Assembly: GCA_963693315.1 (NCBI GenBank)
Contig: OY856187.1
Location: forward strand, 46,890,485 to 46,954,484
Direction of reading: 5' to 3'
Source: Diogma glabrata
Taxonomy: Eukaryota; Arthropoda; Insecta; Diptera; Cylindrotomidae
Length of the DNA stretch: 64,000 bases
Both the position numbers and the translations under genes were made by a program. Within the stretch, counting starts at the first letter, position 1; the number at the start of each line of letters is the position of its first letter. The notes under the pieces were generated by a model. It was not told the origin of the DNA. It searched no databases and saw only the letters and a list, made by a program, of their open reading frames with translations. Below, in pieces: positions 21,756 through 32,778 of this stretch.

Positions 21756-23307
21756 TTTTTTTTTTTTTTTTTTTTTTTTATTCTATGTTAGGCATGTTTA
21801 GTGTTAACCAATATAGATCAACGTCTCTGAATATCCGAAGATACCATGCTAACTAAGGAACTAGGGCTTGAAAGTATTATTCAATTTTCTTTGAGGAATT
21901 TATTAATGTTGATCTTAAAGTTTTGAGGATTAAAATTATCAGGAAAGACCCACGCCGGTAAGGCATTCCAGAGATGAGAAACTCTGTTAAAAAAATCGCG
22001 TTGAAAAGCGACAGTTCTACACCTAGTCACTCGAACCGTAAAAGGATGGGCTGATGTTGATGCTCTAGTGAAACGCGCAAAGTTTGCTGGTTCAGGCAAA
22101 ATCGATTTGATCTCCGCAGACGTCCGTTCGTCCATAATATACTTGTAGAATACCGTCAAATCAGCGACGTCTCTTCTATGTTGCAAGGAATCAAGCTCGT
22201 TAGTAAGAGTCGAGTTGCCGATCAATTTAACAGCTCTCCGCTGTACAGAATCAAGACATTTCAAACTACTTATGTAAGCTCCTCCCCATATGTGAGAACA
22301 ATACTCCATGCAGGGACGAATAAATGATTTATATATTAAAAGAAGCTGCTCGCTATTAAAAACCTTACGACAACGACCCAAAAATCCTAATTTTTGAACA
22401 GCGTTTTTTGCTAGGCTAAAAATATGAGAATTCCATTTCATACTATTTTCAATCTCAACTCCTAGAAGTTTAATAGATTCTTTCTCTTCAAGATTATTTG
22501 AATCAAACTTTAATAAAAATGGATTAGGTGTTGATAACCTAGAAAAATGGCAAACTTGAGTTTTACTTGTGTTGAATTCAACACTGTTAGCAACTCCCCA
22601 ATCTAAGATGGTTTTTAAATCAATATTTAATGAGTCTATCAAGTTTGATCTAGCGATATTAAGATTTGATGGTGCATACAAATTTGGCATTTCATGTGAC
22701 GCATGAAGTGTGCTATCATCAGCAAAACTATGGATGGGATTAACTGTTGAACCTAGCAAGTCATTAATATAGAGAAGAAAAAGAGTAGGTGATAAAGCGG
22801 AACCTTGAGGAACACCAGCGTTAGTTGAAAAGATATTCGATGAAACACCATCAACATTGACCTGAAATTTGCGCTCGGAAATAAAGCTTTGTAACCAAGA
22901 AATAAGTTGCTCATCTAAGCCGTAGCATCTCAATTTGCAAATAAGATTGTTGTGCCATACTTTGTCAAACGCTTTGGCAATATCAAGTGCGACGCCAAAG
23001 GTCTCACCATGGTTTTCAAACGACTTGTTCCAGATATGCGTGACAAAAGAGAGTAAATCTCCCGTCGCTCTTCCTTTACGGAATCCGTATTGTCTTTCAT
23101 TAAGTAATTTTGACGACTCTAAGAAGCTCATAATATTAAAATTAACATATTTCTCAAATACTTTAGAAACAACCGACAAAATTGATATAGGTCTGTAGTT
23201 TCTTGGATCCGTTTTAGCGCCCTTCTTTGGAACTGGTTGTACACTAGCTATTTTCCATATATCAGGAAAAATCCCTTTCTTATATATCAGGAAAAATCCC
23301 TTTCTTA
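21756..23307 (-). mobile_element. 5'-truncated LINE (Jockey/CR1 type) inside gag
   Basis: Inserted antisense to gag. Its A-tail appears as 24 Ts at 21756-21779, and the 5' end is at about 23306. That 5' end consists of a 25-bp tandem duplication (23257-23281 and 23282-23306). Gag resumes directly afterwards with ATC at both borders, so any target duplication is about 3 bp. The same family occurs degraded at 45088-45925. Confidence 0.9.
21881..23250 (-). pseudogene. LINE reverse transcriptase, C-terminal part
   Basis: From the 5' break the minus strand encodes a non-LTR RT: a PVPKKGAKTD..NYRPISILS segment, AFDKVWH, AGVPQGSALSPTLFLLYIND and the catalytic FADDSTLH. Then comes the thumb and C-terminal region, with KLLGVEIE and SFIRPCMEYCSHIWGGA, ending at 21881. 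ATG at 23179 is internal; the true protein began upstream with an endonuclease domain that is lost. The remaining frame is free of stops, so the copy is young but truncated. Confidence 0.9.
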
Positions 23308-23614
23308 ATCATCTGGTAATACTAATCAACCTGGTCCATCAATGCCCAGACAACCAATTGTCTGTTTTAGATGCGGGGTAAATGGACATCGAGCTCCTGA
23401 TTGTTCTAAGAACAGAATAAAACTGTATTGCTGGAAGTGCAACAAACCTGACGTAATTTATGCAAATTGTTCTTATTGTCACCCGTCGGTAAACTTCCGT
23501 CCGAGAGTACATGCTTCGGGGATGGTACCCTCGGTTCAACAGCCAATGAGCCCGAAGAAAGCGACGAGAGATGTAGGAACACAAGACGATCTACCACCGA
23601 AGAAACCAGAATAA
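23308..23614 (+). pseudogene. gag: Gypsy gag, nucleocapsid part
   Basis: Continues Gag after the LINE. Contains a CCHC zinc knuckle, CFRCGVNGHRAPDC, and a second Cys cluster CWKC...CSYC. This is the nucleic-acid-binding nucleocapsid of Ty3/gypsy Gag. It ends at TAA 23612-23614. The pol frame opens at 23452, one base back relative to gag, so pol was probably reached by -1 frameshifting in the overlap 23452-23614. I could not single out a slippery site. Confidence 0.85.
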
Positions 23615-24510
23615 AATCATCTAGCACATTTAATTTCCCATCATTACATTGCACGTATTTTAGACGTTTAGAACGTAACATCAGATATTGGAGGATGAGG
23701 AAATTATTTCGCAAAGCTTGTATTTCATCTATCCTTTCAGAAATAAAGGATCCTCGGCCGCGATTAACAATTAGGATTTTGGACAAACATATTTCAGGAT
23801 TATTGGATAGTGGAGCTTCCATCACAATACTTGGAAGAAATTCCTTGGAATTATTGGAATCATCAGGTACAACCTACCGTAAATACACTTCGTGTATTCG
23901 TACGGCGGATGGTACTGCAAATAAAATTCTGGGTTACATAGAAGTTCCAATAACTGTGAATGGCTCCACTAAACCAATGCGGTTTCATATTGTCCCTGGA
24001 CTACGAGAAGAGCTCTACCTGGGCATAGATTTCTGGGAGAAATTTGGTATTGTTCCTTCATTTGTTAGTGAACTGACTCGTACAGAGCCAACAACTTTAA
24101 ATACACACAATCTCACCACTGATCAGCAACATGAACTGGATAGGATCAAGGATTCTTTCCCGTCATTTGAAGTGTCTGGGCTCGGAAAGACTTCTTTGGT
24201 TGAACATGTCATCGATGTTGGGGATAATGCACCTGTTAAACAGAGGCATTACCCCACATCGCCGGCTGTTCAACTAAAGGTTTATGCCGAACTCGACCGA
24301 ATGCTTCAAATGGGCGTGATCGAAGAGAGTAACAGTTCTTGGTGCTCGCCAGTGGTTTTGGTACAAAAAGAATCTGGTAAAAACAGATTGTGTATTGATA
24401 GCCGTCGTGTCAATTCACTCACAAAAAAGGACGCATACCCACTTCCCTTGATTGATGGCTTACTAGGTCGTCTAAATAGCACAAAGTACATTTCCAGTAT
24501 TGATCTCAAA
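23452..24510 (+). pseudogene. pol: Gypsy pol: protease and N-terminal RT (frame broken at 24510)
   Basis: Encodes an aspartic protease with LLDSGASITILG (catalytic Asp in DSG) and LYLGIDFWEKFG. The RT start follows: HVIDVGDNAPVKQRHY, VIEESNSSWCSPVVLVQK, RLCIDSRRVN and SSIDL. Immediately after the SIDLK motif one base is missing relative to the family frame (between 24510 and 24511). Continued reading is out of frame to a stop at 24645. The rest of RT continues in the next frame. Confidence 0.9.
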
Positions 24511-26723
24511 ATGCTTTCTGGCAGATTCCTCTGGCAGAAGCATCTAGAGACAAGACAGCCTTCACAGTGCCTGGTCGTCCATTGTATCAATTCCGGGTTA
24601 TGCCCTTCGGATTGTGCAATGCTCCCCAGACAATGTGTCGGCTAATGCACAAGGTGATACCACATCAATATCACGAAAATGTCTTTGTTTATTTAGATGA
24701 TCTATTGGTAGTCTCTTCCACGTTCCAGGAACATATGGAATTGCTGTCCAAAGTCTCTTCATTGTTAAGAGCGGCTGGGTTAACAATAAACCTCAAGAAA
24801 AGTAAATTTGTTCTGAGAGAGGTGAAATATTTGGGATTTTTGGTCGGTGAAGATGGTCTTCGAACAGACCCTGACAAGGTAAGAGCTGTAGCAGAGTACC
24901 CAGCTCCATCTACAGTAAAACAAATACGACGACTTTTAGGAATGGCTGGTTGGTACCAACGTTTCATACCAAACTATGCAAGCGTGGTATCACCAATTAC
25001 AGATTTATTAAAAAAGAGTTCGGGAAAATTGAAATGGACATTGGAAGCGCAAGCTGCTTTCGAAAATTTAAAACGATTGCTGACTACAGCACCGGTATTA
25101 GTAAACCCTGATTATAATAAAGAGTTCTTTATTAGATGCGATGCGAGTCTGACAGGGATAGGTAGTGTACTGTATCAGATCGACGAAGACGGACAAGAGT
25201 GTCCGATAGCCTTCATGTTGAAAAAACTTAATAAAGCTCAACGAAACTATTCAGTTTCTGAGCTGGAATGTCTTGCGGCAATTCTGAGTGTGAAGAAATT
25301 CAGGGGCTATGTTGAAGGTCACCGATTTACTATTGTGACTGATCACTCAAGTCTGAAGTGGCTTATGTCACAGAAAGACTTGAGTGGTCGTCTGGCTAGG
25401 TGGAGCCTAAAACTCCAACACATGGATTTTTCCATTGTCCACCAAAAAGGTACCCAAAATATAGTCCCTGATGCTCTATCTCGTCTTTATGACGATACAC
25501 ACGAGGAATTGACGGAAGCATTATTACATCATGTTAACGACATTAAAATCGACAATGAAGGTTATCGGCACAAAGAATATACTGATATGATAGCTAAGGT
25601 ACCCAAGGACTTTCCATCTGTTAAAGTCGTGGACGATAAGCTATACATACGTATTGAGCCAAGACCTGATGCAATACCCAACGATGTTCCTGTGTGGAAG
25701 CTCTGGATTCCAAAACCGATGACTTTAAGCATGATTCAGAAACATCATAATGATAGTACTGCTGCACATGGAGGTGTTAAAAAGACATTAGAATTACTTC
25801 GACGTCTTTATTATTGGCCGGGCATGGCGTCACAGGTACACAACTATGTTGTGTCCTGCGACACATGTAAACAAACAAAAGCCACGAATCAGATATTGCG
25901 TCCTCCGATGCAATATCAATTCGAAACAGCACGTCCATGGCAGAGAGTCTATATAGATTTTTTGGGACCGTACCCTCGTTCTACACTTGGGAATACGGTG
26001 TTACTGATAGTTCTGGATCATGCTACGAAGTTTGTAATACTGAAACCGCTTAGAAACGCAACTTCACCGAAGGTGAATGCTTTTCTAAAGAATGAAGTGT
26101 TTCTTACTTATGGGGTTCCAGAGTTTCTACACAGTGACAATGGCAAGCAGTTCACTAGTAGGAACTTTCAAAGTCTTTTGTCAGATTTCGGCATCAAACA
26201 TATTAGGACTGGTGTTTATAGTCCACAGAGTAACGCGTCAGAGCGGGTCAACCGATCAGTTTTAGCAGCAATCCGAGCGTTCTTAAAAGGTCAACATACC
26301 AAGTGGGATGCACACATTGGTGAAATTGCATATGCACTGCGAGCTGCAGTACATTCTGCGACAAAGTACTCACCGTACTATTTGCTATTCGGTCAACATC
26401 CGATATCAGATGGTAACATTTATCATCTGATGAGATCACTTCACGTGCTGGGTGAAGATATTGGTGAGGAAATCGAACGCTCTGATCACTTGACCATGCT
26501 CAGAAATCGAGTACAACAGAACCTGTCTGTAGCTTTTAAGAAATCACAACATCATTATAACCTGCGATCTAAACTACGAACCTTCGAACCACAACAACGT
26601 GTGTATGTACGGCAGCATCATTTGAGTGACGCTACTAAGAAATTCTCGGCGAAATTGGCTCCAAAGTTCTTACCTGCAATGATTAAAACTAAGATTGGAA
26701 ATGTACTTTATGAGTGCATAGAT
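24511..26723 (+). pseudogene. pol: Gypsy pol: RT, RNase H and integrase (cut by LINE)
   Basis: After the one-base lesion the frame is open for over 700 codons. RT shows MPFGLCNAP and the catalytic YLDDLLV. RNase H shows FIRCDASLTG, the Glu in SELECLA, TDHSSLKWL and VPDALSR. Integrase has a His/Cys zinc finger (HH...AHGG...CDTC) and a DDE core, with Asp in YIDFLGP, Asp in LHSDNGKQF and Glu in SNASERVN. A C-terminal region with YNLRSK follows. The frame is broken at 26723 by the A-tail of a second antisense LINE. The last codons of pol lie at 30041-30091. Confidence 0.92.
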
Positions 26724-26724
26724 A

Positions 26725-29700
26725 TTTTTTTTTTTTTTTTTTTTTTTAATAAAATGTGTTGTGTAATAGGGTTTAGAATATGTGTCACAACAACACATAA
26801 ATACCTTTTAAGACCTAGGTCTAGACCTGGGTCCCACAACAACTGGCGTTCTGAGGTGTAGATTAACGCTTTTTTTAAACATCTGTGGGTTGAAGCCACC
26901 TGAGACTAAGTGTTCCGGCAAACTATTCCATTTGTACGCAGTTCGGACAAAGAAGTCTCTCTGCGATCTGCCAGTATGACAGCGCGGGATCTTTACCGTT
27001 TCACTGGTTGCGGCAGCCGATTGCCGAGTGGAACGGGGGTAAGAATAAGTCTGAGGCATGATGCCGCTGATTTCATCTGAGCACTGCTGATGACGATATT
27101 TGTAAAAAACAACGAGGTCAGCAACAGTGCGACGATGTTGTAGGGAATCAAGTTTTGATGTCAAAGTTCGATCACCTACAATTCGTATAGCTCGCTTTTG
27201 AACAGAGTCCAAGAGGGCCAAGATGGAAACAGAGGCAGCACCCCAAACTTGACAGCAGTACTCCATACAGGGACGAATATAGGACTTATAAACATGGAGC
27301 AATTGGTATGGAGTGAAAAATTTTTTGCATCTATTTAGGAGGCCGAGTTTTTTAGACGCGCTTTTTGCCATCGCCATTACATGATCGTTCCAGAGTAGGT
27401 CATTTGAAACTGCGACACCCAATAAACGAATGTTTTTACATTCACCTATTGGTTCATCACACATACTAAATAAAATATCTTTGGGGAACTCGGTCTTTAA
27501 TCTGGAAACAATCAACAGCTGTGTTTTGGTGGAGTTGAAATTGACAAGGTTTTGGTCACCCCAGTCGGCGACTTTATTCAGGTCTTTGTTCACGTTTATG
27601 GCAGCGTCTCTCCGGGCAGGATTAATTCGTTCGTGCATTTTACCTTTTGAAGGAAGGGGCTCGAACGACTTGTGCAGAGTACTATCATCTGCAAAACTAT
27701 TTATTGGGTTGCTGGTGATTTTCAACAATTCGTTGATATAAATCAAAAATAGGGTTGGGGACAATACTGAGCCTTGGGGTACACCAGCGTTAATTAGTTT
27801 AGACTCAGAAGAATATCCGTCTAAGGAGACCGAAATGTATCGGTCGGATAGAAAATTTTGAATCAGCTTCACAACATTGGGATGAAAACCGTACGCAACG
27901 AGCTTGTTGATTAAGTTGGCATGCCAGACTCGATCGAATGCCTTGGAGATGTCTAAAGCGATAACGTATGTTTCACCACCTTTATCAAGTATGCTGTTCC
28001 AACAATGCGCTACATAGTTTAATAGATCGGTAGTTGATCTTTTGTTTCGAAAACCGTATTGGCTGTCGGATATTAAATGATTTTCTTCCAGAAATTTTGA
28101 AATATGTGTATTAATATAATGCTCATAAACTTTGGATAGGACCGATAGTAAAGCTATTGGCCTATAATTTGAGATATCGGATTTTGGTCCCTTTTTGGGG
28201 ACGGGCTGGACATTTGCCAACTTCCAGCACGAGGGAAATATACCAGATTTGTAGGATTGGTAGAATATTTTAGTTAAAGTTGGTGCAAGTTCTTTGGAAA
28301 AGGTTTTTAAAACAATGGGTGGAATATTGTCCATTCCTGATGCTTTGTTGATGTTTAACCCCTTTAAAAGTTTAGCGACTATTTTGGGTTTGAAGTGAAG
28401 TTCATTCATATTAACTCCTGAAGACTGGATTTGTGTTATTTCTTTAGGAGTTTCCAAAACAGTGGAGTTCAGAGCAAAGCGTTCAGCGAACAAGTTAGCT
28501 TTTCTTGCGGGATCATTGACGATTAAATCACCATCAATAATAGGGGGAATAGAAAATTTTGTACCAGAATTTAAAGAATTAATGGCACTGTAGAAACTCT
28601 TGTCAGAAACAGACATAGACGTAAGTTTTGAGGCTTTCGCTCTGTCAATTTCGGACTTTTCGTTTGAGATAATCTGATTAGATATTTTGTTGGCCTTTAG
28701 ATATTGGGATCGATTAGTGGGAGTTTTGTTATGAATCCAAATATTAAATGATCTACGTTTGTTTCTAAGTGCCGTTTTGGCAGCTTTCGAATACAAGTAT
28801 TTTTGTTTGGGTTTTACTATGGAGAAAGGGACAAATTTATTGATAGCAAATTGGATGGTTTCTGTAAAGTTTTGAGCAGAAACATTTACATTGTCAGTGT
28901 AAAAACAATGACGGTCGAAAGGGAAACCATGGAAAAAATTTTGAAGACCACTCTTATCCATTTTTGAGTAGTGAAATATTTTACGGGGTTTGGGAGCTGT
29001 AGTTTTAAGTAAATCAGTTTTGATAACTGATGAGATTAAATAATGATCAGAATTTCCAATACTACCTTTCGCAACATCGACACTCGTAATATCTGGCATT
29101 GTGGTAAGATAGAGATCTAGTAGAAAACTATTATCACCGCCATTACGGGGAGTGAAAGTCGGGCTTTTAACAATTTGGAATAGGCCCTGAGACGCGGCAA
29201 AAATTTCTGCCAGTTTTCCACTATTGTCAACATCGTCGGTCGATTTGGAGAATTCCAACCATGATTTGTTGTGGACGTTGAAGTCACCGGTAACGATAAC
29301 TTCACAATTAGGGGACTTTGCTCTAATCTCGTCCATAATTTTTGTCAGTATATTAAAAAAGTTTGGGTTACGTTTGTTGGGGGACCGGTATAAAGCTATT
29401 GTAAAAAAAGTCATTTCTGGAAGACAAATCTTTAAAACCATTGTATTGAAGCCGTCACCGTGTAGTTCAAAATTTGGAAAGCGCGTGTACGCAACACTCT
29501 CATGAATGAATGCGCATACGCCCTGATGGAGTTTGAAAGCTGATTCGAGCCTATATTTGGAATTAAGCGATTCTATAAAGAGAAAATTTTCAGAAACTTG
29601 TGTTTCTGTAAGGAATAGAATGTTCGGTTTGTCGTGCTCAAGATGATGTTGCACGTGGTCATGGTTAGCGTTCAATCCGCAGATGTTTTGAACATGTATT

Positions 29701-30037
29701 TTAAAATTTTTTATTGATTCATATATGTTTTGTCCCTGCAAATTCCGTGGACATGCCGCTTTATGGGCGGGTGGATTGCGCAAATTTGCTTTACCACTTG
29801 CAGACTTATTTTTTTTCGGTTGTACTGCCATATATATATCAAAATGTTTATTTTTATTTTTTTGTGTTTTATTTTAAAATGCATAACTAAGTAAAAAATC
29901 CTATCATACTACAAAATATGACATATGCCAATATTTCATGATAAGATGAAGAAATAATAACAAAATAATAAGTGAAAAACAAATTGTGAGAAATTTGCAG
30001 AAAACAAAACAAAACTAAATATGACTAAATAAAACTA
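26725..30037 (-). mobile_element. Near-full-length LINE (Jockey/CR1 type) inside pol
   Basis: Antisense insertion with 23 Ts at 26725-26747 as its A-tail, one long ORF and a ~200-bp AT-rich 5' region (29832-30037). Gypsy pol resumes at about 30041. The border sequences share ATAT, so the target duplication is at most about 4 bp. The 5' region has three ACTAAAT-like repeats at 30014-30040. Confidence 0.9.
26808..29831 (-). CDS. LINE ORF: AP endonuclease plus reverse transcriptase, intact
   Basis: 1007 codons from ATG at 29831, without internal stops. N-terminal APE-type endonuclease: NICGLN (about residue 49), LFLTETQ, IALYRSP, VIVTGDFNVHN (GDFN at 182-185), SFLLDLYLT and GNSDHYL (SDH at 261-263). 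A linker follows, then RT: NYRPIALLSVL, AFDRVWH, AGVPQGSVLSPTLFLIYIN and the catalytic FADDSTLH. The C-terminal domain includes SYIRPCMEYCCQVWGAA and LDSLQHRR. All catalytic residues I can check are present. It nicks target DNA and reverse-transcribes the element RNA. I see no upstream ORF1, so the copy is either slightly 5'-truncated or of a single-ORF type. The C-terminal pattern resembles CR1/Kiri-like as much as Jockey elements. Confidence 0.92.
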   Translation of the reverse strand: MAVQPKKNKSASGKANLRNPPAHKAACPRNLQGQNIYESIKNFKIHVQNICGLNANHDHVQHHLEHDKPNILFLTETQVSENFLFIESLNSKYRLESAFKLHQGVCAFIHESVAYTRFPNFELHGDGFNTMVLKICLPEMTFFTIALYRSPNKRNPNFFNILTKIMDEIRAKSPNCEVIVTGDFNVHNKSWLEFSKSTDDVDNSGKLAEIFAASQGLFQIVKSPTFTPRNGGDNSFLLDLYLTTMPDITSVDVAKGSIGNSDHYLISSVIKTDLLKTTAPKPRKIFHYSKMDKSGLQNFFHGFPFDRHCFYTDNVNVSAQNFTETIQFAINKFVPFSIVKPKQKYLYSKAAKTALRNKRRSFNIWIHNKTPTNRSQYLKANKISNQIISNEKSEIDRAKASKLTSMSVSDKSFYSAINSLNSGTKFSIPPIIDGDLIVNDPARKANLFAERFALNSTVLETPKEITQIQSSGVNMNELHFKPKIVAKLLKGLNINKASGMDNIPPIVLKTFSKELAPTLTKIFYQSYKSGIFPSCWKLANVQPVPKKGPKSDISNYRPIALLSVLSKVYEHYINTHISKFLEENHLISDSQYGFRNKRSTTDLLNYVAHCWNSILDKGGETYVIALDISKAFDRVWHANLINKLVAYGFHPNVVKLIQNFLSDRYISVSLDGYSSESKLINAGVPQGSVLSPTLFLIYINELLKITSNPINSFADDSTLHKSFEPLPSKGKMHERINPARRDAAINVNKDLNKVADWGDQNLVNFNSTKTQLLIVSRLKTEFPKDILFSMCDEPIGECKNIRLLGVAVSNDLLWNDHVMAMAKSASKKLGLLNRCKKFFTPYQLLHVYKSYIRPCMEYCCQVWGAASVSILALLDSVQKRAIRIVGDRTLTSKLDSLQHRRTVADLVVFYKYRHQQCSDEISGIMPQTYSYPRSTRQSAAATSETVKIPRCHTGRSQRDFFVRTAYKWNSLPEHLVSGGFNPQMFKKSVNLHLRTPVVVGPRSRPRS

Positions 30038-30040
30038 AAT

Positions 30041-30091
30041 ATGAGCGGTAAGAATCTTGGAGTTCATCATGCGAAGGATATCAGGGAATGA
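30041..30091 (+). pseudogene. pol: Gypsy pol, last codons
   Basis: After the LINE, the plus strand reads GKNLGVHHAKDIRE and a TGA at 30089-30091. G.YHAKDIR-like endings are typical of the C-terminus of gypsy pol, so this confirms where the host element resumes. Confidence 0.8.
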
Positions 30092-30420
30092 TGTCTTTTC
30101 GTTAGGTAGGGTCGTTCCTCTGGCTAGTTGTCGTCGCTGTGGTTCACATCTTCTGGGTCATACTTGCTGGTAGTATCGGGGTGTCAATAGTGCTGGCGTT
30201 CTGATGGATGGTCGGTCTCAATGCTCAGTGGAGTTCCTCGCGGACTTCATGAGTGTAGGGATTGGTCATCGGTCGTGACGCCAGTGGCTGTTGATACTCC
30301 GATGCCAGGTACAACTTCTTAACAAATGCAGTTCGGTGGTTTCCTGTCATGAAAGGGATGGTGACGTTTTTTTGTGACTTCAAGATTGAAAGTCTTGCTT
30401 AACATCTTGAATTCATGGTT
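30092..30420 (+). other. Gypsy 3' untranslated region
   Basis: About 330 bp, noticeably more GC-rich than its surroundings. No ORF and no clear polypurine tract sit directly before the right LTR; the nearest purine run is GAAAGGGA near 30350. Confidence 0.6.
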
Positions 30421-31529
30421 TGTAACGTCGGCTTTATGCTAATTAACATGATAAAACCAATCCCTATTCTTGATCTGACTCAAACACAATTAACGTTTCA
30501 TTTTCATTTTTCCATTACAATAGTTAAATTTTTCTCCTAACACAGACCAGCTTCAATTCGTACATTAACATAAATATAAGAACGCACTCGTTTTTTTTTG
30601 TTTGTTCAGTTGCTTGACTTTCTTTTAAAAAAATAAAAAAACGTCAAACAGAAACACAATTTGCAATTTGCAAATTTTTTGGATATTCATTCCGTGTTGA
30701 ATATTAAAAACAAAAAGATCACGCTCTAACGTAGATTATTAAATATGATATTAAATTCTGTTTCTGATTTGTACAGTTTGGGTTTTTTTAAATAATATTA
30801 ATTAATAATTTATTTAATTGACAAATTAATTTATAATACAAAAAACGTTTTGCGTTGTGAAGGATACCTTAGATAGTAGGTGTTTGTCATACATAATTAT
30901 ATAATATGTCAGATATAAAAAGGAATATTGTAAGCATTCATGAAATCTGATATAAAGTTTTGATGAAAAATAAAGAATTTTTTTTGTGACGTGGTATTCA
31001 TGCTTGTAATTGTTGATGATCTTAACGCCATTGAAAATACAGCTGTCAGAAAAATAAAATAATATGTGTGCTGGTGTGGAAATATAGTTGAAGAGAAACT
31101 TCTCAAAGTGAAAACTGTGTCGAAAACGGCATTCCATTACAAATCAAACAAATTGTGTCATAGGAATTCGACGTAAATAAAATCTTATCTCCCTGGAATG
31201 TATCAGAATTCTTAACAATCGAGAACATATGGAATATGGTTTTTTTGTGTTGGAGATTGATAACTCAACTGAGCAGTAATCACCAATCAACAAATGTTAA
31301 GATAAGTACTTTGTTAATATATATTTATTATTAAAATGATCAATTGTTTAGAAATGTTAGGCTAGATTTTTTCCAGATATAAGAGATTCCCAAAATTTTT
31401 TTTTAAGGTTCGTGTGGGGGCAAACGTTATCCCGTAGTGTCATTTTCTTATTTTGTGATAAAAGCCCAAGGCAATACGTAGCGCCGAACAAAAGGGACCC
31501 TTTAGGTTTTCTGTTAATTTGTAATTACA
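30421..31529 (+). repeat. Right LTR of gypsy element
   Basis: 1109 bp matching the left LTR throughout the stretches I compared, including the 103-codon antisense open frame identical in both. Ends GTAATTACA. The match suggests a recent insertion. Confidence 0.92.
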
Positions 31530-31790
31530 ATAAATTTTAATTTATTAAGCACTTTTATTGAATAATTTTTTATGAACTTATTTCCAGTATAAATAGTTCC
31601 AGTGGAATTTATTGAACTTTTTATAGGAAAATTTTATATGAATTTAATATTTAACTTTTGTTGATCACTTTTATAAAATAATTACTCTATGAATTTCAGT
31701 TATTGAAATAAAATAATTTACTATGAATTTTAATTTATTGAACACTTGATAAAATAATTTACTAAGAATTTAATTTATTGAGCACTTGGG
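31530..31790. repeat. Minisatellite, part right of the gypsy insertion
   Basis: Continuation of the array at 17640-17769, with units around TTATTGAACACTTTTATAAA and AATTTACTATGAATTT. About five degenerate units of 45-60 bp. Confidence 0.7.
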
Positions 31791-32411
31791 CTTTTACGTC
31801 GTAGCCCCCGATCTTACTACGTACCGGTTTGCTTAGTTAAAATAGACTTTCTTGAATGTTACAAATTTTCTACTATATTAACTATATTAACATTCAAAGT
31901 TATAAGTAATAAAAATGTTATTACTTCTTCATTATTTTGTTTATATTTTAGTTAATTTTTTATTCAAAAATAGAAAATTGGTTGTTTCGGTTAACATTAA
32001 TTTCCTGTTGCAAGCGGGAATTTGATGGATGGACATATTATGTTACAATGTTTGTAACTATGGATTACAACAACAAGATTTTGGTATTTGATTTTAGATT
32101 TGGTTATTTTTAATTAATGTTATGGAATTTTTTGTCTTATTGACAAGTTTTGATGAGAATTATTTGGTTTTTCGATTATTAGGAAGTGTGGAAACGTGAA
32201 ACATTTGTATTGTTGAACATAATGTCACATTAAAACATTTGTTTATTGGAATTTTCAGTTGGCGTGTGCTGTGGAAATTTTAAGGGTTTGTGTTACATTG
32301 TAACTATTTTCAATTAAGAATGTTTAGGTTTGAACTTTATATAGAATGAGATATTTAAACTGTTTGTTTAGATAGGATATTGATTGAATTATGGATTTCG
32401 TTTTGATTGAA
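31791..32411. other. AT-rich stretch without gene
   Basis: No supported coding or RNA feature. TTGTTTG-type short repeats are common towards 32400, grading into the next tandem repeat. Confidence 0.5.
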
Positions 32412-32640
32412 TGCTTGGGTTGTTTGTTTGGAAAAAAATGTTAATTGGATTTTGAATTTACTAAGATGCTGATGACTTACATTGTAGTAAGTTTAATTAA
32501 AGTTTGTTTAGGTTATATTGGATGTTTGAGTTGTTTGTTTGGATAACATGGTGATTGGATTTTGAATTTACTAAGATGCTGGTGACTTATATTGTAGTAA
32601 GTTTAATTAAAGTTTGTTTAAATTCTATTGCATGTTTGGG
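32412..32640. repeat. 110-bp tandem repeat, two copies
   Basis: The segment starting at 32445 (ATTGGATTTTGAATTTACTA) recurs at 32555 with few changes, period 110 bp. Each copy contains TTGTTTGTTT and GTAGTAAGTTTAATTAAAG. Confidence 0.8.
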
Positions 32641-32778
32641 TTGTTTGTTTTTGGATGGTTGGATTGGATTTTGGATGGTGTGCTACATTGTAACTTGTTT
32701 AAATGGCGTTGGTAAGTGATATGTAGTGGCTTTGGTGTAGATCCACTACACTACCAACAGCTAGGTCATCATGATCCG

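Larger units (their letters stand above)
17770..31529 (+). mobile_element. Ty3/gypsy LTR retrotransposon with two nested LINEs
   Basis: Two LTRs at a constant offset of 12651 bp flank a tRNA-Lys-type primer site, gag, protease, RT, RNase H and integrase. Removing two antisense LINEs (21756-23307 and 26725-30037) leaves about 8.9 kb. No envelope gene is present. No clean target duplication is visible; the flanks TGAATT and ATAAATT are similar but lie in a repeat. As read, the gene set is disrupted by both LINEs and a one-base deletion in RT. Confidence 0.93.
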
